From assembly GCA_002359185.1 (NCBI GenBank), contig DEML01000042.1, positions 233,865 to 297,864 of the forward strand: a stretch of DNA of 64,000 bases, read 5' to 3'. Positions 25,960-36,116 of this stretch are shown in pieces. Both the position numbers and the translations under genes were made by a program. Source of the stretch: Planctomycetaceae bacterium UBA2671 (GTDB taxonomy: Bacteria; Planctomycetota; Planctomycetia; Planctomycetales; Planctomycetaceae). Position 1 is the stretch's first letter, and the number at the start of each line of letters is the position of its first letter. The notes beneath the pieces were generated by a model. It did no database searches. It was not told where the DNA came from and worked only from the letters and a program-made list of their open reading frames with translations.

Positions 25960-26202
25960 ATGTCTAACTATCAGACAATCTTGGAAGAAGCTTCTTTGCT
26001 TTCATTTGAAGAACGTCTTCGTCTTATCGAAGAACTTTCCTTGAAACTTCCGAATGAGATCTCTCCACCGCTATCGGAGGAATGGATGGAGGTGATTCAT
26101 CGCAGAAGTCGAGAAATCGATAATCGTGAAGTTAAGATCGAGTCATGGGAGTCGCTCCAAAAACGTTTAGAAGCGAAAATTGAGACTCATGCTGAAAATT
26201 GA
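25960..26202 (+). CDS. Addiction-module antitoxin (CHP02574-type)
   Basis: The 80-residue protein has the pattern of short antitoxins paired with RelE/ParE toxins: ILEEASLLSFEERLRLIEEL, then PLSEEWMEVIHRRSREIDN. It ends in a toxin-binding helix (EVKIESWESLQKRLEAKIE). Such antitoxins bind and neutralise the toxin and repress the operon. The downstream toxin frame overlaps its end by 14 bases in the usual toxin-antitoxin arrangement but carries two stops and a frameshift. This antitoxin is therefore an orphan here, retained without a working partner at this site. Confidence 0.85.
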   Translation: MSNYQTILEEASLLSFEERLRLIEELSLKLPNEISPPLSEEWMEVIHRRSREIDNREVKIESWESLQKRLEAKIETHAEN

Positions 26203-26481
26203 GTTTCACCCAGAAGCATCCAATGAACTTGATGTTTCTGTTGATTGGTACTTATAGCAGAACACTGAGATCGCAGTTACATCTTTGAATATGGTCAAGT
26301 CCGCGATTCAATCGATTGCATTCGATCCGGAGCGATTTGTAAAAATCGATTCTCAACATCACTGCTTCAATCACTCTAAATTTCCATTCCAGATTGTCTA
26401 TCGTTTCAATAAAGAAATGATTTAGGTGATTGAGTCGCTCACTGCAGCAAACGTCCTGGCTATTGGTCAGATAGGATGTGA
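26189..26481 (+). pseudogene. Decayed RelE/ParE-type toxin
   Basis: From the ATG at 26189 the frame reads MLKIEFHPEASNELDVSVDW, typical of the RelE/ParE start. It meets TAG at 26255, continues with FDPERFVKI and the core FPFQIVYRFN, then meets a second TAG at 26423. The conserved C-terminal RPGYWSDR is present only after moving one base (from about 26452) and ends at TGA 26479-26481. Two nonsense codons and one frameshift mean that no functional toxin can be made. The parts match the plasmid-stabilisation RelE/ParE superfamily. The toxin overlaps the antitoxin by 14 bases, as in intact modules. Confidence 0.85.
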
Positions 26482-27134
26482 AATAATACTGAATATCAGG
26501 AATGGATAAGCATAACGTGGCAAGACTATTCAGGATTCAATTCCTTCAGCCTCTCCTTTTCATCTTCATTACCCTGATCAGCCGCTTTCTGATACCACTA
26601 ATAGCGCAGTGCAAATTCCGTTAATGATCAATTTTAACTTTGATGTTCAAACCTATTGTTGAGTAAGTTCGTATCCGACAAATTATGATTCAGTGTTATG
26701 GAATTATCACGAGCAAGTGAATTTACTTTTGAGGCATTCGGGAGTTCTTCCCCATTTACAGAACCAAAGCTTCCTGATAAGCACAAAATTGAGCTTACGA
26801 GCAGGCTATATAAAAACGCATGATTTGTTCAATGAAGAATTTTCATGTGGTCGTGGGAGATCTACATCAAGAGATTGAAGAAACGGTTTCTGTTGAAACA
26901 GCATTGAATCATGGTAACCGTTCACACCCTGCAATTGATGTAATAGGTTTTCGATGTTTTTGACTCATGTTAAGTTGAAAGTTGTAGCAGAAAAATATGA
27001 TCACGTCGCGGATGCGAAAAGTATTTAATTGATAAAAAGAATCCTGGCATGGGTTACTGGCATGTGAGGTAGGGAGCCGAGTATGCTCAATCCGTCATTA
27101 TAGCGTTCAAGAAAAATCTCTTGCTGAAAAATGT
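26482..27134. other. Decayed interval with gene remnants
   Basis: The base composition is AT-richer than the neighbours. On the minus strand 26526-26618 reads WYQKAADQGNEDEKERLKEL followed by a stop, a broken C-terminal Sel1 repeat with an in-frame TAG just before it. On the plus strand a 43-codon frame at 26832-26963 (MKNFHVVVGDLHQEIEETVS) and scattered fragments up to 27130 look like a second rotting gene. Nothing intact is visible. Confidence 0.5.
26526..26618 (-). pseudogene. Sel1-repeat protein remnant
   Basis: The minus strand reads EFALRY, TAG, WYQKAADQGNEDEKERLKEL, NPE, stop. WYQKAADQGN is a typical Sel1 repeat segment. Only this terminal fragment remains, with a nonsense codon inside it. 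Confidence 0.6.
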
Positions 27135-28655
27135 ATGGAAGTCTCCCTGCTGAGCCTGTTACCGCCGGTTGTTGCCATCGTTTTGGCAATCACTCTAAGA
27201 AATGTAATGCCCGCTTTATTTCTCGGAGTATGGGTGGGAACGACGATCATGGAAGGTGGTCGTCCGGATCTTGGATTTCTGAGAATCTTCGACACGCTGC
27301 TGCTGCAGCAAGTGGCTGCTCCCGGAGAAAACGGAGCAGTCGATTATTTTCATCTGCATATCATTCTCTTCACCGCTTTTCTGGGAGCGATGGTCGGCGT
27401 GATGTCGCTTTCGGGGGGATCGAAAGCGGTCTTGGATCGTATAGCCGGGAGAATCGACAATCGGCGTCACGGTCAGATGTTGACCTGGCTGAGTGGGCTG
27501 ATCATCTTCTTTGACGATTACGCGAACACACTCCTCATTGGTGGGACGATGCGTCCGCTGACGGATCGATTGAAGATCTCTCGGGAGAAACTGGCCTTCC
27601 TGATTGACTCTACCGCTGCTCCTGTCGCCGGGCTCTCTCTGATTTCCACCTGGGCCGGTTTCGAAGTCTCGCTGCTGGTTGAGGGATTTCAGGCAGTCGG
27701 ACAGACCGTGAATGGCTGGGAGGTCTTTCTGGCCACGATCCCGTATCGGTTCTATCCCCTGACAATGCTCCTCTTCGTTTTCCTGATAGGTTGGACCGGA
27801 AGAGACTATGGGCCCATGTTGACGGCTGAATCCAAAGCCGTTCAGCCTGAACTCTCTTTAAGTCAATGTGAGGTTACAGACAGTTCTCGAGTTAGCTCGC
27901 TACAAATGCGGCATGCCTTATTGCCGATTATCACATTGCTCACTGTAGTCGCCTTCGGAATGATGCTGGACATGGATCGGGCGACAGAAGTGCTGGTTAT
28001 TGCTTCCTTTCTTGCTTCAGTCGTGGGAGTTGTGAGCACGATTCTCAGTCGAACCTTTACCGTCAATGAATCGATGGAAGCCTGGATTGAAGGAGCCAAA
28101 AGTATGGTTCCGGCGATTGTGATCCTGATACTCGCCTGGATGATTGGAGCCATCTGTGATGACGATCACTTGAAAACAGGACGTTATCTGCAACAACTGG
28201 TTGGCAATTCCTTGTCGCCAGAATGGCTGCCTGCGATTGCTATTCTCATTTCTGCGGCGGTTTCGTTTATGACCGGCAGTTCGTTTGCGACGATGGGGTT
28301 ACTGGTCGTGCCATTCACGGAATTGAGCTGGACGGCTCTCGGAGGAGATGCGAGTCTGATTTCTGATCCGGTGTTGCTGGGAACAGTAGGGTCTGTATTG
28401 GCAGGCGCGATCTTTGGTGACCACTGTTCGCCGATTTCAGATACCACAGTCCTCTCGGCTGCCGCATCAGACTGTGATCACCTTAACCATGTGGAGACTC
28501 AGTTTCCCTACGCATTAACCGTCGGAGGAACATCGTTTTTGCTGGGCTGCCTGCCAATTGGTTTCGGAATAAACGTTTGGATCTGCCTGCTTGTACAAAT
28601 CGTCGTGCTGTTTGTGTTCCTGCGAATCGTTGGTCGATTCCCCTCTGATTCTTGA
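27135..28655 (+). CDS. nhaC: Na+/H+ antiporter, NhaC family
   Basis: The 506-residue polytopic membrane protein has about 11-12 hydrophobic helices. It contains the family block GLIIFFDDYANTLLIGGTMR (helix with the conserved FFDDYAN), followed by DSTAAPVAGLSLISTWAGFE. Near the C-terminus FMTGSSFATMG and AGAIFGDHCSPISDTTVLSA form the second discontinuous helix. These match NhaC-type antiporters, which exchange Na+ for protons across the inner membrane and help control pH and sodium. No ribosome-binding site stands out before the ATG. It is an isolated gene. Confidence 0.92.
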   Translation: MEVSLLSLLPPVVAIVLAITLRNVMPALFLGVWVGTTIMEGGRPDLGFLRIFDTLLLQQVAAPGENGAVDYFHLHIILFTAFLGAMVGVMSLSGGSKAVLDRIAGRIDNRRHGQMLTWLSGLIIFFDDYANTLLIGGTMRPLTDRLKISREKLAFLIDSTAAPVAGLSLISTWAGFEVSLLVEGFQAVGQTVNGWEVFLATIPYRFYPLTMLLFVFLIGWTGRDYGPMLTAESKAVQPELSLSQCEVTDSSRVSSLQMRHALLPIITLLTVVAFGMMLDMDRATEVLVIASFLASVVGVVSTILSRTFTVNESMEAWIEGAKSMVPAIVILILAWMIGAICDDDHLKTGRYLQQLVGNSLSPEWLPAIAILISAAVSFMTGSSFATMGLLVVPFTELSWTALGGDASLISDPVLLGTVGSVLAGAIFGDHCSPISDTTVLSAAASDCDHLNHVETQFPYALTVGGTSFLLGCLPIGFGINVWICLLVQIVVLFVFLRIVGRFPSDS

Positions 28656-28681
28656 ATTGTCGGACATATCTCTTCGAACGT

Positions 28682-28816
28682 CTAGTGGTTTGTCATGTTT
28701 AAAAATTAGGGTGGCACTGGCTTTGCCAGTGCATCGTAACTCAAGACTTAGTCTCGACTTGCACTGGCGAAGCCAGTGGCACACAACCCTAAAATTAAAC
28801 TGTGACAGACCACTAG
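28682..28816. repeat. 135-bp imperfect palindrome, MITE-like
   Basis: The outer arms CTAGTGGTTTGTCA and TGACAGACCACTAG enclose the nested arms AGGGTGGCACTGGCTTTGCC and its counterpart CTGGCGAAGCCAGTGGCAC, so the whole 28682-28816 segment can fold back. It has no coding content. The structure fits a miniature inverted-repeat element or REP doublet, just after the nhaC gene. Confidence 0.7.
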
Positions 28817-28883
28817 CAAATCCATGATCCATTAATTTTTCGGGGAACAGAGTGATCTCTTTCTCCTTGCGGAGTGTTCTTCT

Positions 28884-29074
28884 TCCCTTCTCCTTGGGGA
28901 GAAGGTGGCCGAAGGCCGGATGAGGGGAGCACCTCGGCGTTCTTCTTGCATTCGACATCGTTTTCCCCTCTCCCTGGGAGAGAGGGGACTATATTTTAGG
29001 TGTAGCCGTAGGTCAGGCTGTGCCTGACGAAATGTGAGTGCGACCTCGTTTGTCGTCAGGCAATGCCTGACCTA
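28884..29074. repeat. Cluster of three palindromic phrase repeats
   Basis: At 28884-28928 is CCTTCTCC...GGAGAAGG followed by GGCCGAAGGCCGGATGAGGG, shared (inverted) with 53784-53832. At 28973-28988 is CCCCTCTCCCTGGGAGAGAG. At 29009-29030 and 29053-29074 are TAGGTCAGGCTGTGCCTGAC and its inverse. No gene is supported in 28656-29269. Confidence 0.7.
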
Positions 29075-29269
29075 TGCCGCGGTGATGGAGTAAATCCGCA
29101 TAAGACATGACTGTCGATTGTAAGGATTACACGGACGAGAATTTCGTCACAATCGTGTGATTACTCAGCTTTCTTTGAAGAATGATGTCCCCTGCAAGGC
29201 TCGGCTTTCGTTTAGTTCTTTAGTGACCGATAGCAATAAAAAGCGTGCCTGAACTTCAAGGAGACCGTT

Positions 29270-30274
29270 ATGAAACGGAATCACATTCAATATCGTCTAA
29301 TAGCTCTGTTCGTCTTCTCGCTGTTTTCCAGTGTTTTCACCGGAACAGTTTCCGCACAAGCTCCGCAGTTGATGTATCACGATTTCGACTCGGCTCGTAA
29401 GGTCGCCCGCGAACAGAATCTGCCCATCCTGTTGCACTTCTATACCGACTGGTGTGGACCTTGCCGGCAAATGAATCAAACCGTTTTCTCTTCACCTCAA
29501 TTGCAAACGCAAATGGGCGGACGGGTCATTCTGGTCAAAGTGAATGCCGAGCGGGCAACCGAACTGGCTCGAATGTATCAGGTCGATACCTACCCGACAG
29601 ATGTCTTTATTGATGCCAACGGTCGCATGCTGAGTAAACTGGTCGGCATGGCTTCATTCCAGGAGTTTGTCCGCAGTGGACTCGAAGTGGCTGACAAATA
29701 TCAGAAATCACAGGAAATTCTTCGCGATCGAAAAAATTCCGGCAAAGACCCTGTGCCGGTTTCCATGTGGAAAATCCAACTGGGAGAAGAAGGAAAGCTG
29801 GCTGTAGAAGCTGAGGAACCGAATCAACCTGCGCAAAAGCAAAACGCTGTGCCTGATCCTTATGGTATTGACAAAGTGACTGCCGATCTGGAGCCGGAGG
29901 TCGTATTCCTGGCACTGGATGGCTTCTGCCCGGTCAGTCTGAAGAAGAATCGTCAATGGACGAAGGGAAGTGAAGACTTCGTTATCGTTCACAAGCAGCA
30001 GCGATACCAGTTCACAGGAAATGAGGAACTGCGTGAGTTTGAGCAGAATCCGCACGAGTTCGCACCCCGTTTACTCGGATGCGATCCTGTCATTGTCTGG
30101 GAATCGGATCGGGCCATTCCCGGTTCGACCGCTTTTGCCGCTTATTATAATGATGAACTCTATCTGTTCACGACAGAAGAAAATCGTAAGCTGTTCGAGC
30201 TCGACCCGGCTCGATATACGAACACACGTCATGTACTCGCACCACGAGATGTCGAAGCAACTTTGATTCGATAA
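29270..30274 (+). CDS. Exported thioredoxin-fold protein with YHS-like C-terminal domain
   Basis: The 334-residue protein has AAGGAG before the ATG and a signal peptide (LIALFVFSLFSSVFTGTVSA). A thioredoxin fold follows at about 35-140 with the redox motif YTDWCGPCRQMN and cis-Pro in DTYPTDVFID. A linker rich in Glu, Gln and Pro leads to a C-terminal domain, roughly 205-334. This contains FLALDGFCPVSLKKNRQWTK and YQFTGNEELREFEQNPHEFA, the layout of a YHS metal-binding domain; a second segment (YYNDELYLFTTEENRKLFEL) repeats the pattern. It probably reduces or isomerises disulfides outside the cytoplasm and may bind metal. Confidence 0.88.
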   Translation: MKRNHIQYRLIALFVFSLFSSVFTGTVSAQAPQLMYHDFDSARKVAREQNLPILLHFYTDWCGPCRQMNQTVFSSPQLQTQMGGRVILVKVNAERATELARMYQVDTYPTDVFIDANGRMLSKLVGMASFQEFVRSGLEVADKYQKSQEILRDRKNSGKDPVPVSMWKIQLGEEGKLAVEAEEPNQPAQKQNAVPDPYGIDKVTADLEPEVVFLALDGFCPVSLKKNRQWTKGSEDFVIVHKQQRYQFTGNEELREFEQNPHEFAPRLLGCDPVIVWESDRAIPGSTAFAAYYNDELYLFTTEENRKLFELDPARYTNTRHVLAPRDVEATLIR

Positions 30275-30689
30275 AAGTAAAATTCCCCGCAGTCGGAAAT
30301 GATGCTGCCTGATTTCATGGCTTTTGGGCCTCCAGGCAGGGTATTTTAGAGATAACCAGGGCAATAACTTTTTCTGAAAAAAAGTGAACTGTTAGAAAAA
30401 CAGAATTGAAGATGCATTGACATGCCTTGACGTGTGGTACATACTGCAATTGTGCGAACGCAAATGCCGAAGCACTATGCCAGGATCGTGCATTCAAATT
30501 CTGACGGGAAAGCCTTGCTAGGTTCCTATCGCTTGCAGAGACGATCTTATTGGAATTAACATTACCATAATAAGACATGACCCTTGTTGAGGTACGAGAC
30601 TGTTGAAGTATGAGACGTTCAATTCCTTCAGCAAAACGAACTCCATCGACAATCAACCGCGTCTAAACAACAATGTTTCCCGAGCAGTA

Positions 30690-30717
30690 TTATTCACAAC
30701 CATGGGGTTGTGAATAA
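30690..30717. repeat. Perfect 12-bp-arm palindrome
   Basis: TTATTCACAACC and GGTTGTGAATAA pair without mismatch around ATGG. No T run follows on either side, so an operator or RNA hairpin is as likely as a terminator. Confidence 0.7.
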
Positions 30718-30867
30718 CGGTTTCGGATTCATTGACCAGAGAAATCACAAATCCAAATTTCTCCGGCCTCAAATTTTATTCGTCTTGGTCTCAGCATAAG
30801 GACCAAATCGTAGTATCCCGATCACTAAGTAAGCAGGGTGACATCCTGCAGTAAAGTAGTAGTCTGA

Positions 30868-31065
30868 CTATTGTAAAATGTCGTGTCCATTCAAATATCT
30901 GGTGCAGGCCAACTGCCTGCCGCACAGTGTTTGAAGGCGACATTGAAAGCTCGACAGAACAGTTGAGTTAGCCTGATCGTAACGCTCGAAAGAGTGCGTG
31001 AAACCATCGGTGCAGTTGTCCCGACAGGTCCGGTTGCTGTTCTTACAGGCAACATTTCGAAGCAT
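30868..31065 (-). CDS. Possible small Cys-rich protein (65 aa)
   Basis: From the ATG at 31065 the frame encodes 65 residues with six cysteines (CKNSNRTCRDNC, then CRLQTLCGRQLAC). AGGAG lies about nine bases upstream, and its first bases are part of a hairpin (CCTGAAC/GTTCAGG, 31077-31097), which could gate translation. No signal peptide or known family is visible. It sits alone in the long gap before rho. Coding is plausible but unproven; it could equally be a fortuitous frame. Confidence 0.3.
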   Translation of the reverse strand: MLRNVACKNSNRTCRDNCTDGFTHSFERYDQANSTVLSSFQCRLQTLCGRQLACTRYLNGHDILQ

Positions 31066-31866
31066 GGCAGGTTCTCCTGAACAAAACACGTTCAGGCCCC
31101 TGGCGGATCATGTTTCGTCTGATCAGTAGACGATTGAATTCATTTGAAAAAGAATTTCAAAACGTGGTTGTCATTGACCGGGAAAATTTGAATTCTCGGT
31201 TTTTTACAGCATTTGGCTCATTCCGGCTTGGATTTTGCAGTTCAAGAGTGAGCACCATCGGAAAGGAATCCAAACTCGCAAGACAACAGCGAGTCGTTCG
31301 TCACTGTAAAGTTTTCAGGTTGAGAAAGCTGTTAAGCACAACAATAGAGTGTGTTGCAGTTATTCTCGCCCAAAACATTACCCTGACAGGGCGCTGGTTG
31401 TTCTCTGCGTCAGGTCTCCCCAGGTCGATTTACGATCGGAAACCATTTGAGGGCAGTCCGTAGGATTGTCTTGTTTTATCTGTTCAACGTGCACTGTTTA
31501 AGGGAACTGATTTACGATTTGTAATTTCTGTGATCGCGGATGATTTCTTGCGATCCTCACAGTTTGTCTCAAATTCTTATCATCCTCAATCGGAACATGT
31601 TGTTAATCCACAGGTCACCAATACAACCAACGTATTGACTGTTTCCTGAAATTTATTGAGTCTCCCCTAAGTAACCGGGAACATTCAGGCAGTTGTTAAA
31701 AATCGCTGATTTCTGACGGCTTGAAATTTTGTTCCTGAAACACAGGAGGCTCAGCTGCGGTTGATCGGAATAGTGACGATCTCCGCTCACAACTTATTGC
31801 GATGATTTCGCGTCTTGACTTACTGCGAAGTGATCGCAAAAACGTAAGGCACTGTAGGAAAGATTT

Positions 31867-33531
<1,665 letters not shown>

Positions 33532-33553
33532 GATTTCAGGATGAAGTAAAAAC

Positions 33554-33588
33554 AAAAAAAGCGGGTGATTTTTTCACCCGCTTTTTTT
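33554..33588 (+). terminator. Strong terminator after rho
   Basis: AAAAAAAGCGGGTGA pairs with TCACCCGCTTTTTTT, an uninterrupted stem ending in seven T. It is intrinsic, as expected for a gene whose product is itself a terminator protein. Confidence 0.93.
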
Positions 33589-33758
33589 ATGAAGTTTCAT
33601 AAGATGGGTTTGCGAAACGCATGTCCCAACACGAAGTTAGACAAATCCATTCTGATGAGTACTCCAGATCTGTTGGTTTGAGCATCGCTTACTAAACTGA
33701 ATTTAAGTTGTCGGCTAGAAATTACTAATGAAATAGTTTAACCCACAGGAGAATGTGT

Positions 33759-34061
33759 ATGTTTGGATTCGGAACAATGAATAATCAGACTGAAGGTCGA
33801 TTCCTTCAAAATGTAACCCCTGATGACAAAGGTACTGGTGTGTTTGCATTACCAGATGTTGAATCATCTGAGATTGATGCGGTCAAAGTAATTCGCGTTA
33901 AAAATCTTACCTACAAAGAATGCATTCTTCGGGGCTTATTCACCATGTCGTTTAAATGGGTGCCTGATAGTCATCTTGAGTCCGAAGGATATTTAAGTGA
34001 GAAAACATGTGGAGAAAAGACGTTTCTTTGGCAGCTTTATAGCTTATTTAAACTTCGATAA
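33759..34061 (+). CDS. Hypothetical protein (100 aa)
   Basis: AGGAG (33747-33751) is seven bases from the ATG at 33759, favouring it over the ATG at 33753. The 100-residue product has no signal or membrane segment. Segments TPDDKGTGVFALPDVES and IDAVKVIRVKNLTYKECILR have a folded, beta-rich look, and the C-terminus is KTFLWQLYSLFKLR. No family is recognised. It is an isolated gene followed by a hairpin repeat at 34147. Confidence 0.5.
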   Translation: MFGFGTMNNQTEGRFLQNVTPDDKGTGVFALPDVESSEIDAVKVIRVKNLTYKECILRGLFTMSFKWVPDSHLESEGYLSEKTCGEKTFLWQLYSLFKLR

Positions 34062-34146
34062 CTCCGTAGGTTATGTTAGTGAAGCAGGGTGCGTTTTGAC
34101 GCACCTTCCCATAATTGTATTACAGATGGTGGGCAGGGCCAAACCC

Positions 34147-34189
34147 GGGTGGCCCTGAAAGATTCTTTCAGGGCGGCGCAGCCGTAAGC
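34147..34189. repeat. GGGTGGCC hairpin unit (CCTGAAAGA/TCTTTCAGG type)
   Basis: GGGTGGCCCTGAAAGATTC pairs with TTTCAGGGCGGC and is followed by GCAGCCGTAAGCC. It is the same unit as 59795 and 60051, with a slightly different stem. Confidence 0.75.
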
Positions 34190-34312
34190 CGTATTTTGCA
34201 GAACAGATCATCGAACGGAAATCTTCTTAGTTCATTAGGTTGAGTTACTGTTTATAAATCATAAGATTATAACAGCGGCCCAGTTCCACAGACATTATAT
34301 TGCAAAGACAAC

Positions 34313-34807
34313 ATGGGACGCGGCTTCACTCAGTATAGTTATATTGACGATGAACTCCCTGACGAGTGGCCAATTCACTCAGCGCATCTTGATTATATTC
34401 TTGATGATGGAACACGGCTGAACGTCAATCAGGCCGACTACTACTGCCCCAATTGCAATCATTTTGTCGTCGGCGAGAGAATCGAAACCGTCTCAGCGCT
34501 TGAGCAGGAAATCAACGACATCGAAAACGCTCCCCAAAGTCGTCGTCGTATGCTCGCCGAAGTCATTGGAAACACCCCACAACAGATCGCAGAATTGCAC
34601 ATTCGCATCAGGTGGAGAAAAAACCGAAAAGCACCACCGAAATGTCTTCAGTGCGGCTGTACGCAGATACTACCGATTCCAGATTACGATGAATTCAATC
34701 ATCCCCAAACTGGGCAGCCGATGAAGCGATCGGGGAGAGGATTCGCCACCACAACCGAATGGCACGCTACTTACACACCCGAAGGCGATCAAATTGAATC
34801 ATCATAA
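34313..34807 (+). CDS. Hypothetical zinc-ribbon-like protein
   Basis: The 164-residue product has two cysteine pairs, CPNC (45-48) and CLQCGC (about 111-116), spaced as in a zinc ribbon with a helical insert (ALEQEINDIENAPQSRRRML). The N-terminus is Tyr/Asp-rich (YSYIDDELPDEWPIHSAHLD) and the tail hydrophilic. No known family is recognised. It lies between copies of the dispersed hairpin repeats (34147 and 34843), so it stands as a single-gene unit. Coding is likely because of the paired cysteines and regular amino-acid use. Confidence 0.6.
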   Translation: MGRGFTQYSYIDDELPDEWPIHSAHLDYILDDGTRLNVNQADYYCPNCNHFVVGERIETVSALEQEINDIENAPQSRRRMLAEVIGNTPQQIAELHIRIRWRKNRKAPPKCLQCGCTQILPIPDYDEFNHPQTGQPMKRSGRGFATTTEWHATYTPEGDQIESS

Positions 34808-34842
34808 AGATAATGGGATTTATTGTGTGACGGGTTAGTAAA

Positions 34843-34963
34843 GCGGGTAGCACCGGTTGATGCGAAGCAGCTACCGGTGTGACGAAGTCACAAGAGGCTT
34901 CCACTTTTGTCTAATTAAACATATCCCTACGGGTGGCCCTGAAAAATTCTTTCAGGGCGGCAC
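34843..34963. repeat. Two adjacent modular hairpin units
   Basis: 34843-34900 has GGTAGCACCGG...CTACCGGTGT with the constant tail GACGAAGTCACAAGAGGC. 34931-34963 has GGGTGGCCCTG with its complement TTTCAGGGCGGC. They are separated by about 30 unique bases. No gene is supported in 34808-35372. Confidence 0.75.
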
Positions 34964-35218
34964 TACCATAAACAGAACTTTGCAATACAGATCATCGAAC
35001 GGAAAGCTTTTAGTGAGATCCTGAGAGTTTTTCAACGGGCTGGTAACGCAATGGATGCAGAACATGGTGTTGAACCGGAATGGCGGAACAGTAGGGAAGG
35101 AATTATAAACATACTCGTCTCGCGCTCCATCTTTATTGGACCGCAAATTCACCATACGCTTCCAAGTCTGCACTGGCACCCATTAAGCGGCATATGGCGG
35201 CAGACAAGGCATTGCCGA

Positions 35219-35246
35219 ACTCACTCGCTTGAGCTTCGTGCTTGTA
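35219..35246. repeat. Single arm of the REP-like family
   Basis: ACTCACTCGCTTGAGCTTCG...TGCTTGTA matches the right arm of the pairs at 22804, 50804 and 51182. No left arm is nearby. Confidence 0.7.
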
Positions 35247-35372
35247 GTGGTGATGAGACTTTCTTATTCAAATATGCTACGTTATCACTGACCCAAAGCT
35301 CAGCCAATCCTTTCTTGCTGAGTTCTTTTCTCATCTCTCATTCTGTCTGTTTAATCCAGCGGAGACGATTCG

Positions 35373-36116
35373 GTGATTGTGTTGAATCAGCTGACGAAGC
35401 GTTTCTCTGCGGAAAAGCTGGCGGTCGATGCGTTGTCGCTCTCCGTTTCCCACGGCGAAGTGTATGGCTTGCTCGGCCCGAACGGAGCGGGGAAAACGAC
35501 GACGCTTCGTATGTTGCTCGGTTTGTTGGAGCCGACGAGTGGGAATGCGACGATTGATGAGTTTTCGATCAAGAAGAACCCGGAGGAAGTCAAACGTCAT
35601 ATTGGTCTCGTCTCGGCTTCTGCCGGTTTGTATCAGTGGCTGACGCCGCGGGAAGTGCTCGAGTATTTCGCGATCGCTTATTCGCTTTCGCCAAGTCAAA
35701 TCCGCAAGCGAACTCAGGACTTGACGGAGATCATGAACCTGGGTGAATTTCTCGATCAACGCTGTGCCACGTTAAGTACGGGGCAGAAACAGCGAGTGAA
35801 TCTTGCGAGAGCCTTGATTCACGATCCCCCTGTTGTTCTGCTCGATGAACCGACGCGGGGACTGGATGTGGTCGGTGCCCATGTGATTTTCGATTATGTG
35901 AACACGCTGCGAGAGCAGAAGAAAGCGATTATCGTCTGTACGCACAAGCTGGAAGAAGCAGAGCGATTGTGTGATCGATTTGGATTGCTGTATCACGGAC
36001 AATTGCGGCACGAAGGAACGATTGATGAGCTTCGGGTCAGTACGGGGAAGTCCACTCTGGTGGATATGTTCCTGGAATTATTGATTGAAGATGGTGTGCG
36101 GGAGGCGGCAGTATGA
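35373..36116 (+). CDS. ABC transporter ATP-binding protein, NatA-like
   Basis: The 247-residue ATPase starts at GTG (35373) after GGAGACGATTC. It has Walker A GPNGAGKTTTL, the Q-loop region in GLVSASAGLYQWLTP, signature LSTGQKQRVNLA, Walker B VVLLDEPTRGLD and the switch His in VCTHKLEEAE. It most resembles the NatA group that drives sodium or drug export with a single permease. Its stop overlaps the permease start by four bases (ATGA), so the two are translationally coupled. Confidence 0.93.
   Translation: MIVLNQLTKRFSAEKLAVDALSLSVSHGEVYGLLGPNGAGKTTTLRMLLGLLEPTSGNATIDEFSIKKNPEEVKRHIGLVSASAGLYQWLTPREVLEYFAIAYSLSPSQIRKRTQDLTEIMNLGEFLDQRCATLSTGQKQRVNLARALIHDPPVVLLDEPTRGLDVVGAHVIFDYVNTLREQKKAIIVCTHKLEEAERLCDRFGLLYHGQLRHEGTIDELRVSTGKSTLVDMFLELLIEDGVREAAV

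Larger units (their letters stand above)
30275..31866. other. 1.6 kb gene-poor interval upstream of rho
   Basis: Open frames at 30315-30656 (minus) and 31110-31463 (plus) have neither ribosome-binding sites nor recognisable motifs. A Cys-rich ORF on the minus strand (30868-31065) is the only candidate gene. Structured DNA includes a perfect palindrome at 30690-30717 and TGTGATCGC...GCGATCCTCACA at 31524-31563. The length ahead of rho leaves room for a long leader or an unrecognised RNA. Confidence 0.5.

Noticed and set aside
30315..30656. 113-codon minus-strand frame in the gap before rho
   Set aside because: No ribosome-binding site, no signal or domain, and the composition is not protein-like.
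35051..35557. 168-codon plus-strand frame ahead of the ABC ATPase gene
   Set aside because: It overlaps the ATPase in another frame and includes a REP-like arm; no motif supports it.
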